64,000 nt of DNA from UA16 sp905478895 (GCA_943788495.1 CALSQO010000001.1:558001-622000); one strand, 5' to 3'. Numbered from the stretch's first letter, positions 1 to 9,006 are shown. The notes: generated by a model not told the origin, from the letters alone. Numbers and translations: made by a program.

Positions 1-19
1 AGAATTGTTGGATTTGCCA

Positions 20-50
20 TTGACCTGAAGTCTAGAATTGACCTACCTTG
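20..50 (+). promoter_or_regulatory. putative promoter for the DUF3467 gene
   Basis: TTG at 20-22 and TACCTTG at 44-50 are separated by 21 bases, which fits the Bacteroidota consensus TTG-N17..23-TAnnTTTG with one base missing in the -7 element. Transcription would start about 20-25 bases before the ATG at 78. The element is inferred from sequence only. Confidence 0.35.
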
Positions 51-77
51 AGCTTTTCTCAAAAAAACCTCTGTGCC

Positions 78-404
78 ATGGCCCAAGATGACCGTCCAAA
101 TTCAAAGAAACTCAACATTGATTTACCCGAAGAGGAGGCGCAAGGCGTTTATTCTAATTTGGCTGTAATTACGCACAGTCCGGTTGAATTCGTAGTCGAT
201 TTTGCTCAGATTATGCCGGGAATGAAGCAAGCAAAAGTGCGCAGTAGAATCATTTTGGCTCCGCACCATGCCAAGCGTTTGTTGCAAGCCTTGAATGAAA
301 ATGTTCAGCGGTTTGAAAAGCAACAAGGTCCGATTCAAGCACCAAAGGGGAACCAAGATCCGGCCATGCCTTTGACCTTCAGTGGCCCACAAGGGGAAGC
401 TTAA
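78..404 (+). CDS. DUF3467 family protein
   Basis: This small soluble protein of 108 residues matches the DUF3467 family, which is common in Bacteroidota and has no known biochemical role. The core is visible as the segments with YSNLAVITHSPVEFVVDF and AKVRSRIILAPHHAKRLL, followed by a low-complexity tail. I chose the ATG at 78 (MAQDD...) because the only upstream alternative is a TTG at 48 that lies inside the putative -7 element. In many Bacteroidota genomes this gene directly follows rpoC, so the window may begin just after the RNA polymerase operon; that is recollection and inference, since nothing of rpoC is visible. It ends 6 bases before the convergent dihydroorotase-like gene. Confidence 0.85.
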   Translation: MAQDDRPNSKKLNIDLPEEEAQGVYSNLAVITHSPVEFVVDFAQIMPGMKQAKVRSRIILAPHHAKRLLQALNENVQRFEKQQGPIQAPKGNQDPAMPLTFSGPQGEA

Positions 405-410
405 CGGGTC

Positions 411-1694
411 TCAGTCGCGGCGAAAACCTTTCATTCCACACACGGTTCCAAGTGGATTTCCAATCAGCTTATCAGTCTGATTTTCAGTAGATTGTACCTT
501 GTTGGTTCCTTTTGTGATTGAGCTGTCTTTCCAGGGTTGTTCGGGGTGGAACCACGTTAATTCAGCTTTTTGGCCGGGCATGATGGACGGTTGCTCCAAC
601 CCCAACACGTGCCGTGGTCCTGTGCTCAATGCGCGCACCAAAGCGCTCAACGAATCACCTTTGGAGGTCCCTTTCAAGGCTCGATGAGCTATTGCGAATG
701 CCGATTCAATGCCAGCGATGCCAAATGAAGAAAGGCTAAACTCGACATCATGGTGCTCCAAGTCTTCTGGCCGATGATCGGAAACGACAGCGTCGATGGT
801 TCCGTCTATTACTCCTTGTCGCAACGCTTCCCGGTCGGCTGCTCCTCGAAACGGCGGCATCACTTTTAAGGTCCCATCAAAATCACTCAGGTCTTCGTCG
901 ATAAATCGCAGGTGGTTCGCCGTGGTGCCGCAGGTTATGTTCATCCCTTCCGACTTGGCGGATCGAATCAAATCGACCGATTCGGCTGCAGAAACCACGG
1001 GGAAATGCAGCCTTCCTCCGGTGTACTTGGCAATTTGGAGGTCCCGCTGAATGCGCATGACTTCGGAGGCCGACGGATTTCCGGTGACTCCCATGTGCGT
1101 GCTGGTGTCGCCCTCATGCATCATTGCCCCGGCATTTAGTCCCAAATCAAGCGGGAGGCTCAAAACCGGTTGGACGAGCGTGCTCCCATATTCTAGCGCT
1201 CTTCGAAGCATTTCTGTCCGGTCAATGGGCTGGTCATCCGAGAATGCAACAGCGCCCGCACGGGCCAAATCATGCATTTCTGATAGGGCCATTCCGGCTC
1301 CTTGCTGAGATACACAAGCCATAGGGTGAAGCCTGCACGTAAAGTCCTCCGTTTGCGCTTGCAAAAAAGAGACAGCCGATTTGTTGTCCGGATGCGCCAG
1401 GGAATTGGCATTCAAAATCACTCGGGTAAATCCGCCGTGGGAAGCGGCCAAGGCCCCGTTTTTTAGGCCTTCCTTATGTTCGGCACCAGGGTCATAAAAA
1501 TGGGCTTGTAAATCCACCCAACCGGGTGAAATCGCAGCGCCCTCTGCCTCCCAAACGTCTGCGTCGTCTGGTGTTTTCAAGTCGGAGGCAATTTCAACGA
1601 TATTGCCTTCAACGATGAGGACATCACATCGTTGACCGTTGTGCGTGCTATTCGGATCAACGATCCGTACTTTTTTGATGATTATGCTTTCCAT
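411..1694 (-). CDS. dihydroorotase-family protein (PyrC-like) with missing metal ligands
   Basis: The 427-residue protein has the length and fold signature of type I dihydroorotase, the cyclic amidohydrolase of pyrimidine synthesis (carbamoyl-aspartate to dihydroorotate). Recognisable blocks are ISPGWVDLQAHFYDPG (55-70), AVAFSDD (149-154) and AVVSDHRPED (302-311). The ligands are not intact: the HxH pair reads Q63-A-H65, the arginine that binds substrate is Y67, the histidine near residue 175 is Gln, and the HxxH motif reads H230-F-P-V233. D153/D154 and D306 remain. It therefore looks like the non-catalytic dihydroorotase homologues that serve as partners of aspartate transcarbamoylase, though activity cannot be excluded. 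Its start overlaps the end of the upstream BatA-like gene by 13 bases, so the two are co-transcribed. Confidence 0.8.
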   Translation of the reverse strand: MESIIIKKVRIVDPNSTHNGQRCDVLIVEGNIVEIASDLKTPDDADVWEAEGAAISPGWVDLQAHFYDPGAEHKEGLKNGALAASHGGFTRVILNANSLAHPDNKSAVSFLQAQTEDFTCRLHPMACVSQQGAGMALSEMHDLARAGAVAFSDDQPIDRTEMLRRALEYGSTLVQPVLSLPLDLGLNAGAMMHEGDTSTHMGVTGNPSASEVMRIQRDLQIAKYTGGRLHFPVVSAAESVDLIRSAKSEGMNITCGTTANHLRFIDEDLSDFDGTLKVMPPFRGAADREALRQGVIDGTIDAVVSDHRPEDLEHHDVEFSLSSFGIAGIESAFAIAHRALKGTSKGDSLSALVRALSTGPRHVLGLEQPSIMPGQKAELTWFHPEQPWKDSSITKGTNKVQSTENQTDKLIGNPLGTVCGMKGFRRD

Positions 1695-3769
1695 GTGCGC
1701 AATAGAATCGTCTCAATCGCCAAGGCGATTAGTGCAAAGATGATAAAGGCTTTCCACAAAGGCACCCCTTGTTCTGTCTGTTTGATGATTTGCGGCAAAC
1801 TTGATGTGGTGACATTGAGCAAGTTCACATGCTCCCAGCCTTTTTCTTCAATCAGTGCGAGGTATTCAGCGGGAGCAAATGCATCGTGATTCGATTCGAT
1901 TCGATCTTGATTCAAGCCAATCGTTGCCCAGGATTGATTCAAATCTCGCACGATGAAATGACCCGGAACCAAAGGCAGACCCTCCAAAAGGACTTCGATT
2001 TGTCCCGGAGCTTGTCGGATTTCAGGAAGCCATTCGCTCGTCGTCGCATCCGCGGACGGATCCGTTCGGTTGTTTTCGCTTCCCTGAACGAGTTTTAAAG
2101 AGGCCACTTCGGGCACATCGACCGGGATTGCCCAGCGGCGAAGCGAACCAATTTCTCCCGCATTGATGGGTGTAGCATAAGATCTTTCAGCCATGCGCAG
2201 TAGCAATGGAACCCAAAACGCGTGCCGTGTCAAATTACTGGATTCGGGATTGGCGCTTACATGAAAAACAAATGCTTGTCCTTGTCCAATTTGCTGGCGG
2301 GTCAAGAAAGGACGTCCCAATTCCGTTGTGGCCAGTGTTTCTTCGGAAGACGATGGCCTTCGATTCCATATTTTATTCGCATTAGGCAGGTCGATGCGTT
2401 CCGGAAATTGGGCAAACATCTTTCGGAAAAAAGGATGATTCAGTTGAATCGATCGCACGCGGTCTTCCGTCGTATTCCAATTGCCCGTGTAGGGGAGTTT
2501 GAGGGCGGTGAACAGCGACTCATCCGCGGATTCATCGATCGATGGCAGATAGACAATCGTACCGCCCTGTTCCACAAAAGCCAAGATTTCCTGTGCAAAA
2601 CCAGAGCCTTGTGCTTTCCAATCTGTGAGGATGAGTAAGTGCGATTGGGCGATGAGTTCAGGCGTCCAATTTGAATGCGATTCAATGGCATACAGTCCAT
2701 CGGCTGTCTGGAAAACGCGTTCAATCGATCGCACGGATTCCGCTTCTGTTCGTTCGGATAGAATGGTGATTTGGACGCGATCGGTTACCTCAAAGCCAAA
2801 ATACCAATCGTCGTCAAATCGAATGGGCGCATCTTCAATGGAAACAGTCCCTGATTTGAGCCCAGCCGGACCATGCGTAAACCGCATGACCGTGTCAGTG
2901 GGGAGGCCAGGCACCAAATTGAACGTGCCAATGGCCAGGCGTTCACCGTTGATGCTGAGGTTCATTGGCACGCTATTGACAGCGGCTTGGGAATTGTGCC
3001 GAATGCGCATCCGAAGCGCTGCAGATCGCCCAGCGATGCGCATGGGCTCATCGAACCAAACGGAATCAATCCAAATGTTGGGCGCTCCACTGGCGAGCTC
3101 AGGCACAAAATTCCATGTTGCCGAGGTATCCGGCGATTCGGTCAAATCGGCAATGGCATGAGTGGATTCCTGCAAATCGGAGAACAGGTAGGCCGAGCGC
3201 TTGGAATCGACCGCATTTGACAATTGGCTCTCAATCCGTGCAATAACCTCTGAAATTTCACGAGCATGCCCGGTGGGGCGAATGCCTTCAATGCGCTCCA
3301 ATGCTTGCTCTTGGGTCAAGAATTTTTGGTCTTTCCCGGAAAAGTCGCATGTGAGGACCTGAAACTGATCGGTGGGATTGAATTGCTCAATTACCAGTGT
3401 GGCCTTGTTTCGAGCCACTTGAAGCAATTGTCCCTCTTCGCCTTGCGCCTCCATCGAATGGCTGTTGTCCACGTACAGCGAAATGGCGTGGCCGTTTTGC
3501 TTCACTCCCATGGATTCTGACCCATTTGCCGGCGGCAATTGCGGTTGAGCAAAGGCCATGATGATCGCAGCGAACGCGAGCAATCGCATCAGGAGGACCC
3601 ACCAGTGGCGGATTCTTTGGGTCGCTTTGGCATCTTTCTGCACCTCATTCAAAAAAGCCACTTGTGAGAAGGCCACACGCCGGAAACGTCGAAAGTGAAG
3701 AAGGTGAATGATGATGGGAATGGCCAGTGCACTTAACCCCCACAGTATTTCTGGATGCACAAATTCCAT
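1682..3769 (-). CDS. BatA-like membrane protein with VWA-type domain
   Basis: The protein of about 695 residues begins with the BatA N-terminal module: a hydrophobic helix at about 7-25 (ILWGLSALAIPIIIHLLHF), a basic RRFRR stretch and a second helix near 58-75. A von Willebrand factor A-like region follows, with SLYVDNSHSMEAQGEEG holding a DxSxS-like metal-site motif (DNSHS). The long middle part should be periplasmic, and one helix closes the C-terminus (about 675-692). Bat proteins are linked to stress tolerance in Bacteroidota; the exact role is unknown. I start at the ATG at 3769 because the BatA signature begins there; the longer frame to 3898 runs into the divergent gene. TAAATTTG on this strand at 3783-3776 is a possible -7 element lying 6 bases before the ATG. 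Confidence 0.85.
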   Translation of the reverse strand: MEFVHPEILWGLSALAIPIIIHLLHFRRFRRVAFSQVAFLNEVQKDAKATQRIRHWWVLLMRLLAFAAIIMAFAQPQLPPANGSESMGVKQNGHAISLYVDNSHSMEAQGEEGQLLQVARNKATLVIEQFNPTDQFQVLTCDFSGKDQKFLTQEQALERIEGIRPTGHAREISEVIARIESQLSNAVDSKRSAYLFSDLQESTHAIADLTESPDTSATWNFVPELASGAPNIWIDSVWFDEPMRIAGRSAALRMRIRHNSQAAVNSVPMNLSINGERLAIGTFNLVPGLPTDTVMRFTHGPAGLKSGTVSIEDAPIRFDDDWYFGFEVTDRVQITILSERTEAESVRSIERVFQTADGLYAIESHSNWTPELIAQSHLLILTDWKAQGSGFAQEILAFVEQGGTIVYLPSIDESADESLFTALKLPYTGNWNTTEDRVRSIQLNHPFFRKMFAQFPERIDLPNANKIWNRRPSSSEETLATTELGRPFLTRQQIGQGQAFVFHVSANPESSNLTRHAFWVPLLLRMAERSYATPINAGEIGSLRRWAIPVDVPEVASLKLVQGSENNRTDPSADATTSEWLPEIRQAPGQIEVLLEGLPLVPGHFIVRDLNQSWATIGLNQDRIESNHDAFAPAEYLALIEEKGWEHVNLLNVTTSSLPQIIKQTEQGVPLWKAFIIFALIALAIETILLRTWKA

Positions 3770-3801
3770 TCGATGCAAATTTAGTTCGAATTTTGCGTGG
3801 C

Positions 3802-4650
3802 ATGGCGAAGAAATCAAATAAGAGTGAGCCGCAGAAGAATCAGCTTGTTTTGAGGCAAGTTTCGCCTGATTTGCGGGATTTTCTGCAAGAAAAGGCAACG
3901 CTTTATGAATCCCTGGCGTTCATCCCGGATGACCCCATTTCCATTCCGCATGATTTTCGAGATTCCTCCGATATCGAATTGGCAGCTTTTCTAACGGCTA
4001 CCCTGGCCTGGGGTCAGCGGATGACCATCAAAAAGAATGCAAACGAATGGATGGCCCGAATGGATCATGCGCCACGGCAGTTTTTAGAATCGGCGAGTGC
4101 AAGCGAGATGGAGGCGACGAGTCAAGGCTTCGTGCACCGCACCTTTCAGCCGCGTGATGCACTGCTATTCATGCACGCGTTGCAGGAACTGTTGACGGAG
4201 TACCAGGGCTTGGAAGCGGTTTTTCTCCCTGAAAATCGAGCGTTGCGAAACGGACTGTCGGTCCAGCCCCATTTGGAGGTTTTTCACGAGCGCTTTTTTG
4301 CGGCGGCTGCGAAACGGGGCTTTGAAGCTGGGCGGACTCGAAAGCACGTGGCAACGCCCGCCCGTGGATCCGCAACGAAGCGCATGAACATGTTTTTGCG
4401 ATGGATGGTTCGGCCGTCCGGACGCGGAGTGGATTTTGGCATTTGGAAAGCCATTGAACCGCGGCAACTCATGATTCCATTGGATGTGCACACCGGAAAT
4501 GTGGGCAGGAAATTGGGGTTACTGCAGCGAAAAGCCAATGATTGGCGCGCTGTGGAGGAATTGATGGCCGGACTGCGACAAGTGGATGCGGAAGACCCTG
4601 TGCGGATGGACTTCGCATTGTTTGGTCTTGGGGCGATTGAAGGGTTTTGA
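3802..4650 (+). CDS. TIGR02757 / DUF2400 family protein
   Basis: This soluble protein of 282 residues matches the TIGR02757 family. Typical features are the N-terminal DLRDFLQEKATLYES block, ELAAFLTATLAWGQRMTIKKN, the aromatic MFLRWMVRP stretch, and LMIPLDVHTGNVGRKLGLL near the C-terminus, which resembles the ligand region of helix-hairpin-helix DNA glycosylase folds. The function is uncharacterised. The start at 3802 (MAKKSNKSEP) lies 32 bases from the divergent BatA-like ATG; a longer reading from 3727 would overlap that gene and lacks family similarity. It ends 22 bases before a convergent gene. Confidence 0.85.
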   Translation: MAKKSNKSEPQKNQLVLRQVSPDLRDFLQEKATLYESLAFIPDDPISIPHDFRDSSDIELAAFLTATLAWGQRMTIKKNANEWMARMDHAPRQFLESASASEMEATSQGFVHRTFQPRDALLFMHALQELLTEYQGLEAVFLPENRALRNGLSVQPHLEVFHERFFAAAAKRGFEAGRTRKHVATPARGSATKRMNMFLRWMVRPSGRGVDFGIWKAIEPRQLMIPLDVHTGNVGRKLGLLQRKANDWRAVEELMAGLRQVDAEDPVRMDFALFGLGAIEGF

Positions 4651-4672
4651 AGAGCCGAGGCGCGTTGGCGGT

Positions 4673-5254
4673 TCAGCCGATCAGCCCCAATCGTTGATTG
4701 ACGCAATCTTCAATGCGTTCTAACAAGTGCGCTGGCGTCAGTGTGCGCCATCCGACTTCATTCAATTCACCACCCAGAACAAAATAGCTGTCAAGATCGA
4801 TGCTTTTCATGTCTTCGAGGACGTGGTCACGAAAATTGAGGAGGGCGATCCACCCATCATCATCCGTGACTTCATCGAACCACTCTTCGTAATAGCAATC
4901 ATCTCCGAAATGGAAGTTGAGGATGTTTTCGCCAATGAGAATGAACCGGTTGATGCCTTCGGCGATCAAGACGTCGATGACCTCCCGCTTCAATTGCATG
5001 ATATCATTGAATAAGCAGTCGTTCCATTCACCAATGAATTCAATGATGGCAAACCGTTCGTCGTAATCTGCAAAGAGAATTTTGCAAAACAAGGTTTGCG
5101 ATTGAATGGAATCCCATTGCGGATGGATGTAGTAATTGTAAATTTTCGTGGAATACTCGAATTCGCTATAGTTGCGTTCGAAAAATGGACTGCGCGGATC
5201 GCTGCTTGCCACATAATGATTGCGCCAAGCGAAATAGGGTTCAAGCGTGTGCAT
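4673..5254 (-). CDS. conserved acidic protein of unknown function
   Basis: I recognise this 193-residue protein only as a conserved Bacteroidota family without a name. It is strongly acidic and aromatic, with FAIIEFIGEWNDCLFNDI, EGINRFILIGENILNFHF and DDCYYEEWFDEV as the most distinctive blocks. There is no signal peptide and no membrane helix, so it should be cytoplasmic. The ATG at 5254 overlaps the murQ end by 14 bases and is preceded immediately by AAAGGAG; a TTG six codons earlier (5272) is the alternative start and would put that purine run inside the gene. The overlap implies co-expression with murQ, but the sequence does not suggest a role in cell-wall recycling. Confidence 0.75.
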   Translation of the reverse strand: MHTLEPYFAWRNHYVASSDPRSPFFERNYSEFEYSTKIYNYYIHPQWDSIQSQTLFCKILFADYDERFAIIEFIGEWNDCLFNDIMQLKREVIDVLIAEGINRFILIGENILNFHFGDDCYYEEWFDEVTDDDGWIALLNFRDHVLEDMKSIDLDSYFVLGGELNEVGWRTLTPAHLLERIEDCVNQRLGLIG

Positions 5255-6068
5255 CTCCTTTGATTTGATCAATGGCTTTCCGCACGCTCCCGCATTCCTG
5301 AAGCGCCTGTTTGGCTCTATCTGCGCCTGTGTTTGTCGCAGCTTGGATCATTCGGATGCCGCGTTCGACCAATTTGGCATTGGACAGTTTCATGTCCACC
5401 ATAGATGCTCCTTTGACATGACCGAGCTGGACCATTGCTGCCGTGCTGATCAGGTTCAGGATGAGCTTTGTGGCCGTGCCTGCGTTGAGTCGGGTGCTTC
5501 CCGTGACGAATTCAGGACCCGTAATGGCCTCGATGGGATGGACGCTGATGGCGGCCAATGTGGTGGCCGGATTGCAGGTGATACAGGCGGTCATCAGACC
5601 CGCTTCATTCGCCTGTTGGATGCCTCCAAGCACATAAGGTGTGCGGCCGGAAGCGGCAATCCCCATAAGCGTATCGTTTGGGTTTGGTGTTGCCTGTGCT
5701 AAGTCTTTCCAAGCTCCTGCAAAATCGTCTTCTGCGCCTTCCACTGCGACGCGAAGCGCACCATCTCCTCCGGCAATCCATCCTTGAATGACCTCTGGTC
5801 CAACACCAAAGGTTGGGGGGCATTCACTGGCGTCCAATATTCCCAATCGCCCACTGGTCCCGGCGCCAATGTAAAACAGTCGCCCACCACGACGCATGCG
5901 CGGCACCAAGGCTTCCAGAAAACCTTGAATTGCGGGTAAGCACGCTTCCACTGCTGCGGAAGCGGCGTTTGTCTGGGCATGCATGTTGCTGACTAGTTCT
6001 CCAATGCTCATCGCATCTAAGTCCTCATGCATTCCTGTTTGTTCCGTCGGGGGTAAGTGGTCGCTCAC
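5241..6068 (-). CDS. murQ: N-acetylmuramic acid 6-phosphate etherase
   Basis: MurQ cleaves the lactyl ether of MurNAc-6-phosphate to give GlcNAc-6-phosphate and D-lactate during peptidoglycan recycling in the cytoplasm. The SIS fold is clear: GGRLFYIGAGTSGRLGILDA and SECPPTFGV (about 61-87), then MGIAASGRTPYVLGG, and the family block STRLNAGTATKLILN. The 275-residue length is slightly short for the family. The start is a GTG at 6068: the homologous N-terminus (TEQTGMHEDLDAMS) begins directly after it, and the first in-frame ATG would cut this off. The gene lies 28 bases after aroE and overlaps the next gene, so it sits in a minus-strand operon. Confidence 0.95.
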   Translation of the reverse strand: MSDHLPPTEQTGMHEDLDAMSIGELVSNMHAQTNAASAAVEACLPAIQGFLEALVPRMRRGGRLFYIGAGTSGRLGILDASECPPTFGVGPEVIQGWIAGGDGALRVAVEGAEDDFAGAWKDLAQATPNPNDTLMGIAASGRTPYVLGGIQQANEAGLMTACITCNPATTLAAISVHPIEAITGPEFVTGSTRLNAGTATKLILNLISTAAMVQLGHVKGASMVDMKLSNAKLVERGIRMIQAATNTGADRAKQALQECGSVRKAIDQIKGDAHA

Positions 6069-6096
6069 GGTTCAAAGATACACAGCACGCAATGGT

Positions 6097-6858
6097 TCAA
6101 ATGTGCCACCATTGCCAAGCAGCTTCTGCTTGGGCATGGAGCATGTCTTTGCCATTCATGGTTTCAGCGCCCATTTTGCTTGCTTCTCTCAGGAATTGAG
6201 TTTCCGCAGGATTGTAGATCAGGTCCACAACAAGGTGGTTTGGAGTCACCCCTTGCCACGGGAATGGCACGCACGCGTGGGTGTTGGGATACGTTCCAAC
6301 GGGCGTGCATTGGACAATGAGTTTATGGTGCCCTACCGCCTCGGCGCTTAATTCATCAAATCGGACGGCTTGCCAAGGCACCTCGCGTCGCGTTACATGG
6401 GCGACTTGAATACCGAGGCCTAAGAGTCCATGCCGCACTGCTTTGGCGGCTCCGCCATTCCCAATGATCAAAGCACGCTCGTGTTCCGAACGAAGAAAGG
6501 GCCGAATGCTGTTGAGGAAGCCAGCAGAATCCGTGTTGTGGCCCATCCAGGTTCCATCGGACAGCGGCTTGATTGCATTCACGGCACCGATGGATTGGGC
6601 CTCGGGGGTCAAGTCAGAGAGGTAGGGTAAAATGGATTCTTTGTACGGCACCGTTACGTTCAATCCTGCCAATGCACCGTGCTGGTCTTGGACGGTTCTG
6701 ATCCATTCCTCAAATCGAGCAATGTCATCCAATTCGAACAGGGAATAACGCGCGGACTTCAATCCTTCTCGTTTGAATTTTTCTGCGAACAACGCAGGGG
6801 AGTGGGAGTGGGACAAGGATTGGCCGAGCAAGCCCAATCGAATGGGGTCAAGCGTCAT
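6097..6858 (-). CDS. aroE: shikimate dehydrogenase
   Basis: AroE reduces 3-dehydroshikimate to shikimate with NADPH in aromatic amino acid synthesis. The 253 residues show the substrate domain with LGQSLSHSHSPALF and the catalytic lysine in NVTVPYKE, then the nucleotide-binding loop in IIGNGGAAKAV, and the C-terminal VVDLIYNPAETQFL and NGKDMLHAQAEAAW blocks. The length is at the low end for AroE, as usual in this phylum. Its start overlaps the end of the DUF368 gene by 11 bases, and murQ follows after 28 bases, so the order of transcription is rhodanese, DUF368, aroE, murQ and the unknown protein. Confidence 0.95.
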   Translation of the reverse strand: MTLDPIRLGLLGQSLSHSHSPALFAEKFKREGLKSARYSLFELDDIARFEEWIRTVQDQHGALAGLNVTVPYKESILPYLSDLTPEAQSIGAVNAIKPLSDGTWMGHNTDSAGFLNSIRPFLRSEHERALIIGNGGAAKAVRHGLLGLGIQVAHVTRREVPWQAVRFDELSAEAVGHHKLIVQCTPVGTYPNTHACVPFPWQGVTPNHLVVDLIYNPAETQFLREASKMGAETMNGKDMLHAQAEAAWQWWHI

Positions 6859-7795
6859 GCGATGGGGTGGAAAATCGGTTCATAAGCACGACGATTCCGA
6901 CACCAAGTAATGCGCAAATTATGGCGCTTGCCAGTGCAGGAAAGGGCAAGTCTCCAGGCCAGCTCAAGGCTTCCGACCACGTCTCTCGGCCATCACTGTG
7001 GGTGTAAAGCAATTCTACCTTTTCTTTCCACGGCCAGATGGCACGTAACGAACCGAACAAGAAGCCGGTGAGCAATGCGATAAGTACATTGTAATGCCGC
7101 TCAAGGGTCCATTTGAGCAATTTGCTGAAGAGCAGCAATCCGGTTATGACTCCACTTGCAATCACAGCAATGCGGACCAAGTCGAACGATTTGACGGCGC
7201 CAATGACCGCCGCATAAGCCCCCAGCAATAACAAGATAAAGCTGCCCGAAATCCCGGGTAAAATCATCGCACAGGCAGCTAAGGCACCAGCACCAAAAAG
7301 AAACAATGACGAAGGTTCATTTTGGGCCACCGGCATGGAGCTGATTCCGAAGGCGACGGCTGTGCCAAGAATGAACGCCAAGGCAGCTTGAAAATTGCGT
7401 GATTTGATTTCGCGGCCGACAAATGGAATGGAGGCAAATACCAAACCAAAAAAGAAACAGTACAGCAAAGTGTTGTGCTCCTGTAGCAAATGGTGGAGCA
7501 GGCTGGAGAGTCCAATGACACTTGTGCCGATGCCCATGGCCAAAACCAACAAAAAATTACCATTGATGGCGGTCCAAGTGGATTTCCATTCGCCCCTGAA
7601 GATTTCCACGACCATGCGCGGATGAATCGCTGATATCGATCCGAGCAGTTCATCATAAATACCTGTGATGAGGGCGATGGTTCCACCAGAGACTCCCGGG
7701 ACGAGATCGGCGGCGCCCATGGCAATGCCTCGAAGGTAAAGCCCTACAAAGTCCTTAAAGGATTTGCGTTGGGAGTGGTTCGTGTCACGGCTCAT
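6848..7795 (-). CDS. DUF368 polytopic membrane protein
   Basis: This 315-residue inner-membrane protein belongs to DUF368. The family signature is the N-terminal GIAMGAADLVPGVSGGTIAL, repeated in inverted-repeat fashion by AACAMILPGISGSFILLLLG in the middle; the paired PGxSGG/S motifs resemble a transporter with internal symmetry. About eight hydrophobic helices can be counted. Some DUF368 proteins have been linked to polyprenyl-phosphate recycling, a link that would fit the neighbouring murQ, but nothing in this sequence proves it. The ATG overlaps the rhodanese stop by 4 bases (ATGA). Confidence 0.85.
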   Translation of the reverse strand: MSRDTNHSQRKSFKDFVGLYLRGIAMGAADLVPGVSGGTIALITGIYDELLGSISAIHPRMVVEIFRGEWKSTWTAINGNFLLVLAMGIGTSVIGLSSLLHHLLQEHNTLLYCFFFGLVFASIPFVGREIKSRNFQAALAFILGTAVAFGISSMPVAQNEPSSLFLFGAGALAACAMILPGISGSFILLLLGAYAAVIGAVKSFDLVRIAVIASGVITGLLLFSKLLKWTLERHYNVLIALLTGFLFGSLRAIWPWKEKVELLYTHSDGRETWSEALSWPGDLPFPALASAIICALLGVGIVVLMNRFSTPSHDA

Positions 7796-8121
7796 CCAAT
7801 TTCCATTTCAGGATCAAAGGCCTTCGCCCACCCCGTGATTCCCCCTTCGAGGCTGTAGAGGTTTTCAAAACTGTGTTTTGTGCAGAGTGCGCTGACGGTA
7901 GCGGCTGCGCGTGCCCCGGAGCGGCAATAAATTACGACAGGGACGTCCCTCGGGATTTCCGACTGCCGCGACAAGCAGAAAGCCATGGGAATGTGGAAGT
8001 CACAGAGTCTGCTTATGCTAATCTCGTGTGCCTCACGAATGTCCAATAGTGTGAAATCAGTTTTGCTATCGAGCCACTGTTTCATTTTCTGTGGCGAGAT
8101 GACAGGTACAATTGTGTTCAT
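7792..8121 (-). CDS. single-domain rhodanese-like protein
   Basis: The protein is one rhodanese domain of 109 residues with the active-site loop CRSGAR starting at Cys66 and the conserved LLDIREAHE block near residues 25-33. Such proteins carry a persulfide on the cysteine in sulfur transfer. There is no signal peptide. It lies 71 bases after the ComA-like gene and overlaps the DUF368 start by 4 bases. A possible -7 element (TACACTTTG, one base too long) sits just before the ATG, so the gene may also have its own promoter. Confidence 0.88.
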   Translation of the reverse strand: MNTIVPVISPQKMKQWLDSKTDFTLLDIREAHEISISRLCDFHIPMAFCLSRQSEIPRDVPVVIYCRSGARAAATVSALCTKHSFENLYSLEGGITGWAKAFDPEMEIG

Positions 8122-8192
8122 TTCACAAAGTGTATCGGTGCGGTAACGGATGGTGGAAATATGGCCTGATCAGTAGCTGCTGAGGATTGGCG

Positions 8193-9002
8193 TCAATCTT
8201 CTTCCGTGACCTCCTCAACGGAAAGACGCTTGCCATCGGCCAATTCTTCGGGCAAATGTTCGAAAAACGTATCGCCACGCAATCCCAACCGCAAGCATTC
8301 CAGTGGGATGAGGTCATTCGGTCCAATGTTTCCAAGATTGACATTGGCACCAAATTGGCGCAAAAACCAAACTTGTTGTGGCTTTTTCGGTGCTTCCCAA
8401 AGAATGTCTTCCAACGCTACGTTGGCTAGAATTCGCTTGATCAATTGAACATGCGCGCTGCCATTCGGGCGGTAAATCCCTACGTTGCCACTTTCTCGGG
8501 CTTCCGCGATGACTTTGAAGCTGCCTGCTTGAAGCTCATTGCTCATCATGCGAATCCATTTCGAAGGACTGATTAGAATTCCCTCTTCTTTGGAGCCGAC
8601 CTCTGAAAGTACTTTGTAGTTCTTGCTGAGCTTCAAAATGAGCTCACATTTTTCATCGTGCGGAATGACCATAGAACCGTCGCTGACTTCGAGGCACTCG
8701 ATGCCCATCTTGTCGATGTAACGCAAGTAGTTGTCCACTTCATTGCGCACGTAAAACGCTTCAAACAACGTTCCGCCGCAATAGACATCGAAACCCGCAT
8801 CACGATAGAGCTTGGTTTTTTCAGCTACTTTGGGCGTGATAATGGAAGTGCCAAATCCCAATTTTAGAAAGTCAACAAGGTCGCTCCCTGTTTCGATTAA
8901 ATCTTCTGCTTGCCGGAGGCTGAGTCCTTTGTCCATGACCATGGTGAGGCCATTTTGGCGCGGGCGCGAGGTGCGTTCCGGTAAATGTGAAATGTCAAAC
9001 AT
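8193..9002 (-). CDS. phosphosulfolactate synthase-like protein (ComA family)
   Basis: The 269 residues match the ComA family, TIM-barrel enzymes that add sulfite to phosphoenolpyruvate to make (R)-phosphosulfolactate, the first step of coenzyme M synthesis in archaea. Diagnostic blocks are GLTMVMDKGLSLRQAEDLIE, VDFLKLGFGTSIITP, VYCGGTLFEAFYV and GIECLEVSDGSM. Bacteria of this phylum lack coenzyme M, and plant HSA32 proteins are distant relatives, so the substrate here is uncertain; sulfolactate or another sulfonate is possible. The C-terminus is acidic (VEEVTEED). The gene starts 4 bases after the TPR gene, so the two are co-transcribed. Confidence 0.85.
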   Translation of the reverse strand: MFDISHLPERTSRPRQNGLTMVMDKGLSLRQAEDLIETGSDLVDFLKLGFGTSIITPKVAEKTKLYRDAGFDVYCGGTLFEAFYVRNEVDNYLRYIDKMGIECLEVSDGSMVIPHDEKCELILKLSKNYKVLSEVGSKEEGILISPSKWIRMMSNELQAGSFKVIAEARESGNVGIYRPNGSAHVQLIKRILANVALEDILWEAPKKPQQVWFLRQFGANVNLGNIGPNDLIPLECLRLGLRGDTFFEHLPEELADGKRLSVEEVTEED

Positions 9003-9006
9003 ATCA

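Noticed and set aside
2625..3161. A 178-codon open frame on the plus strand within the BatA-like gene
   Set aside because: It is a shadow of a real coding frame, with no similarity to any protein I know.
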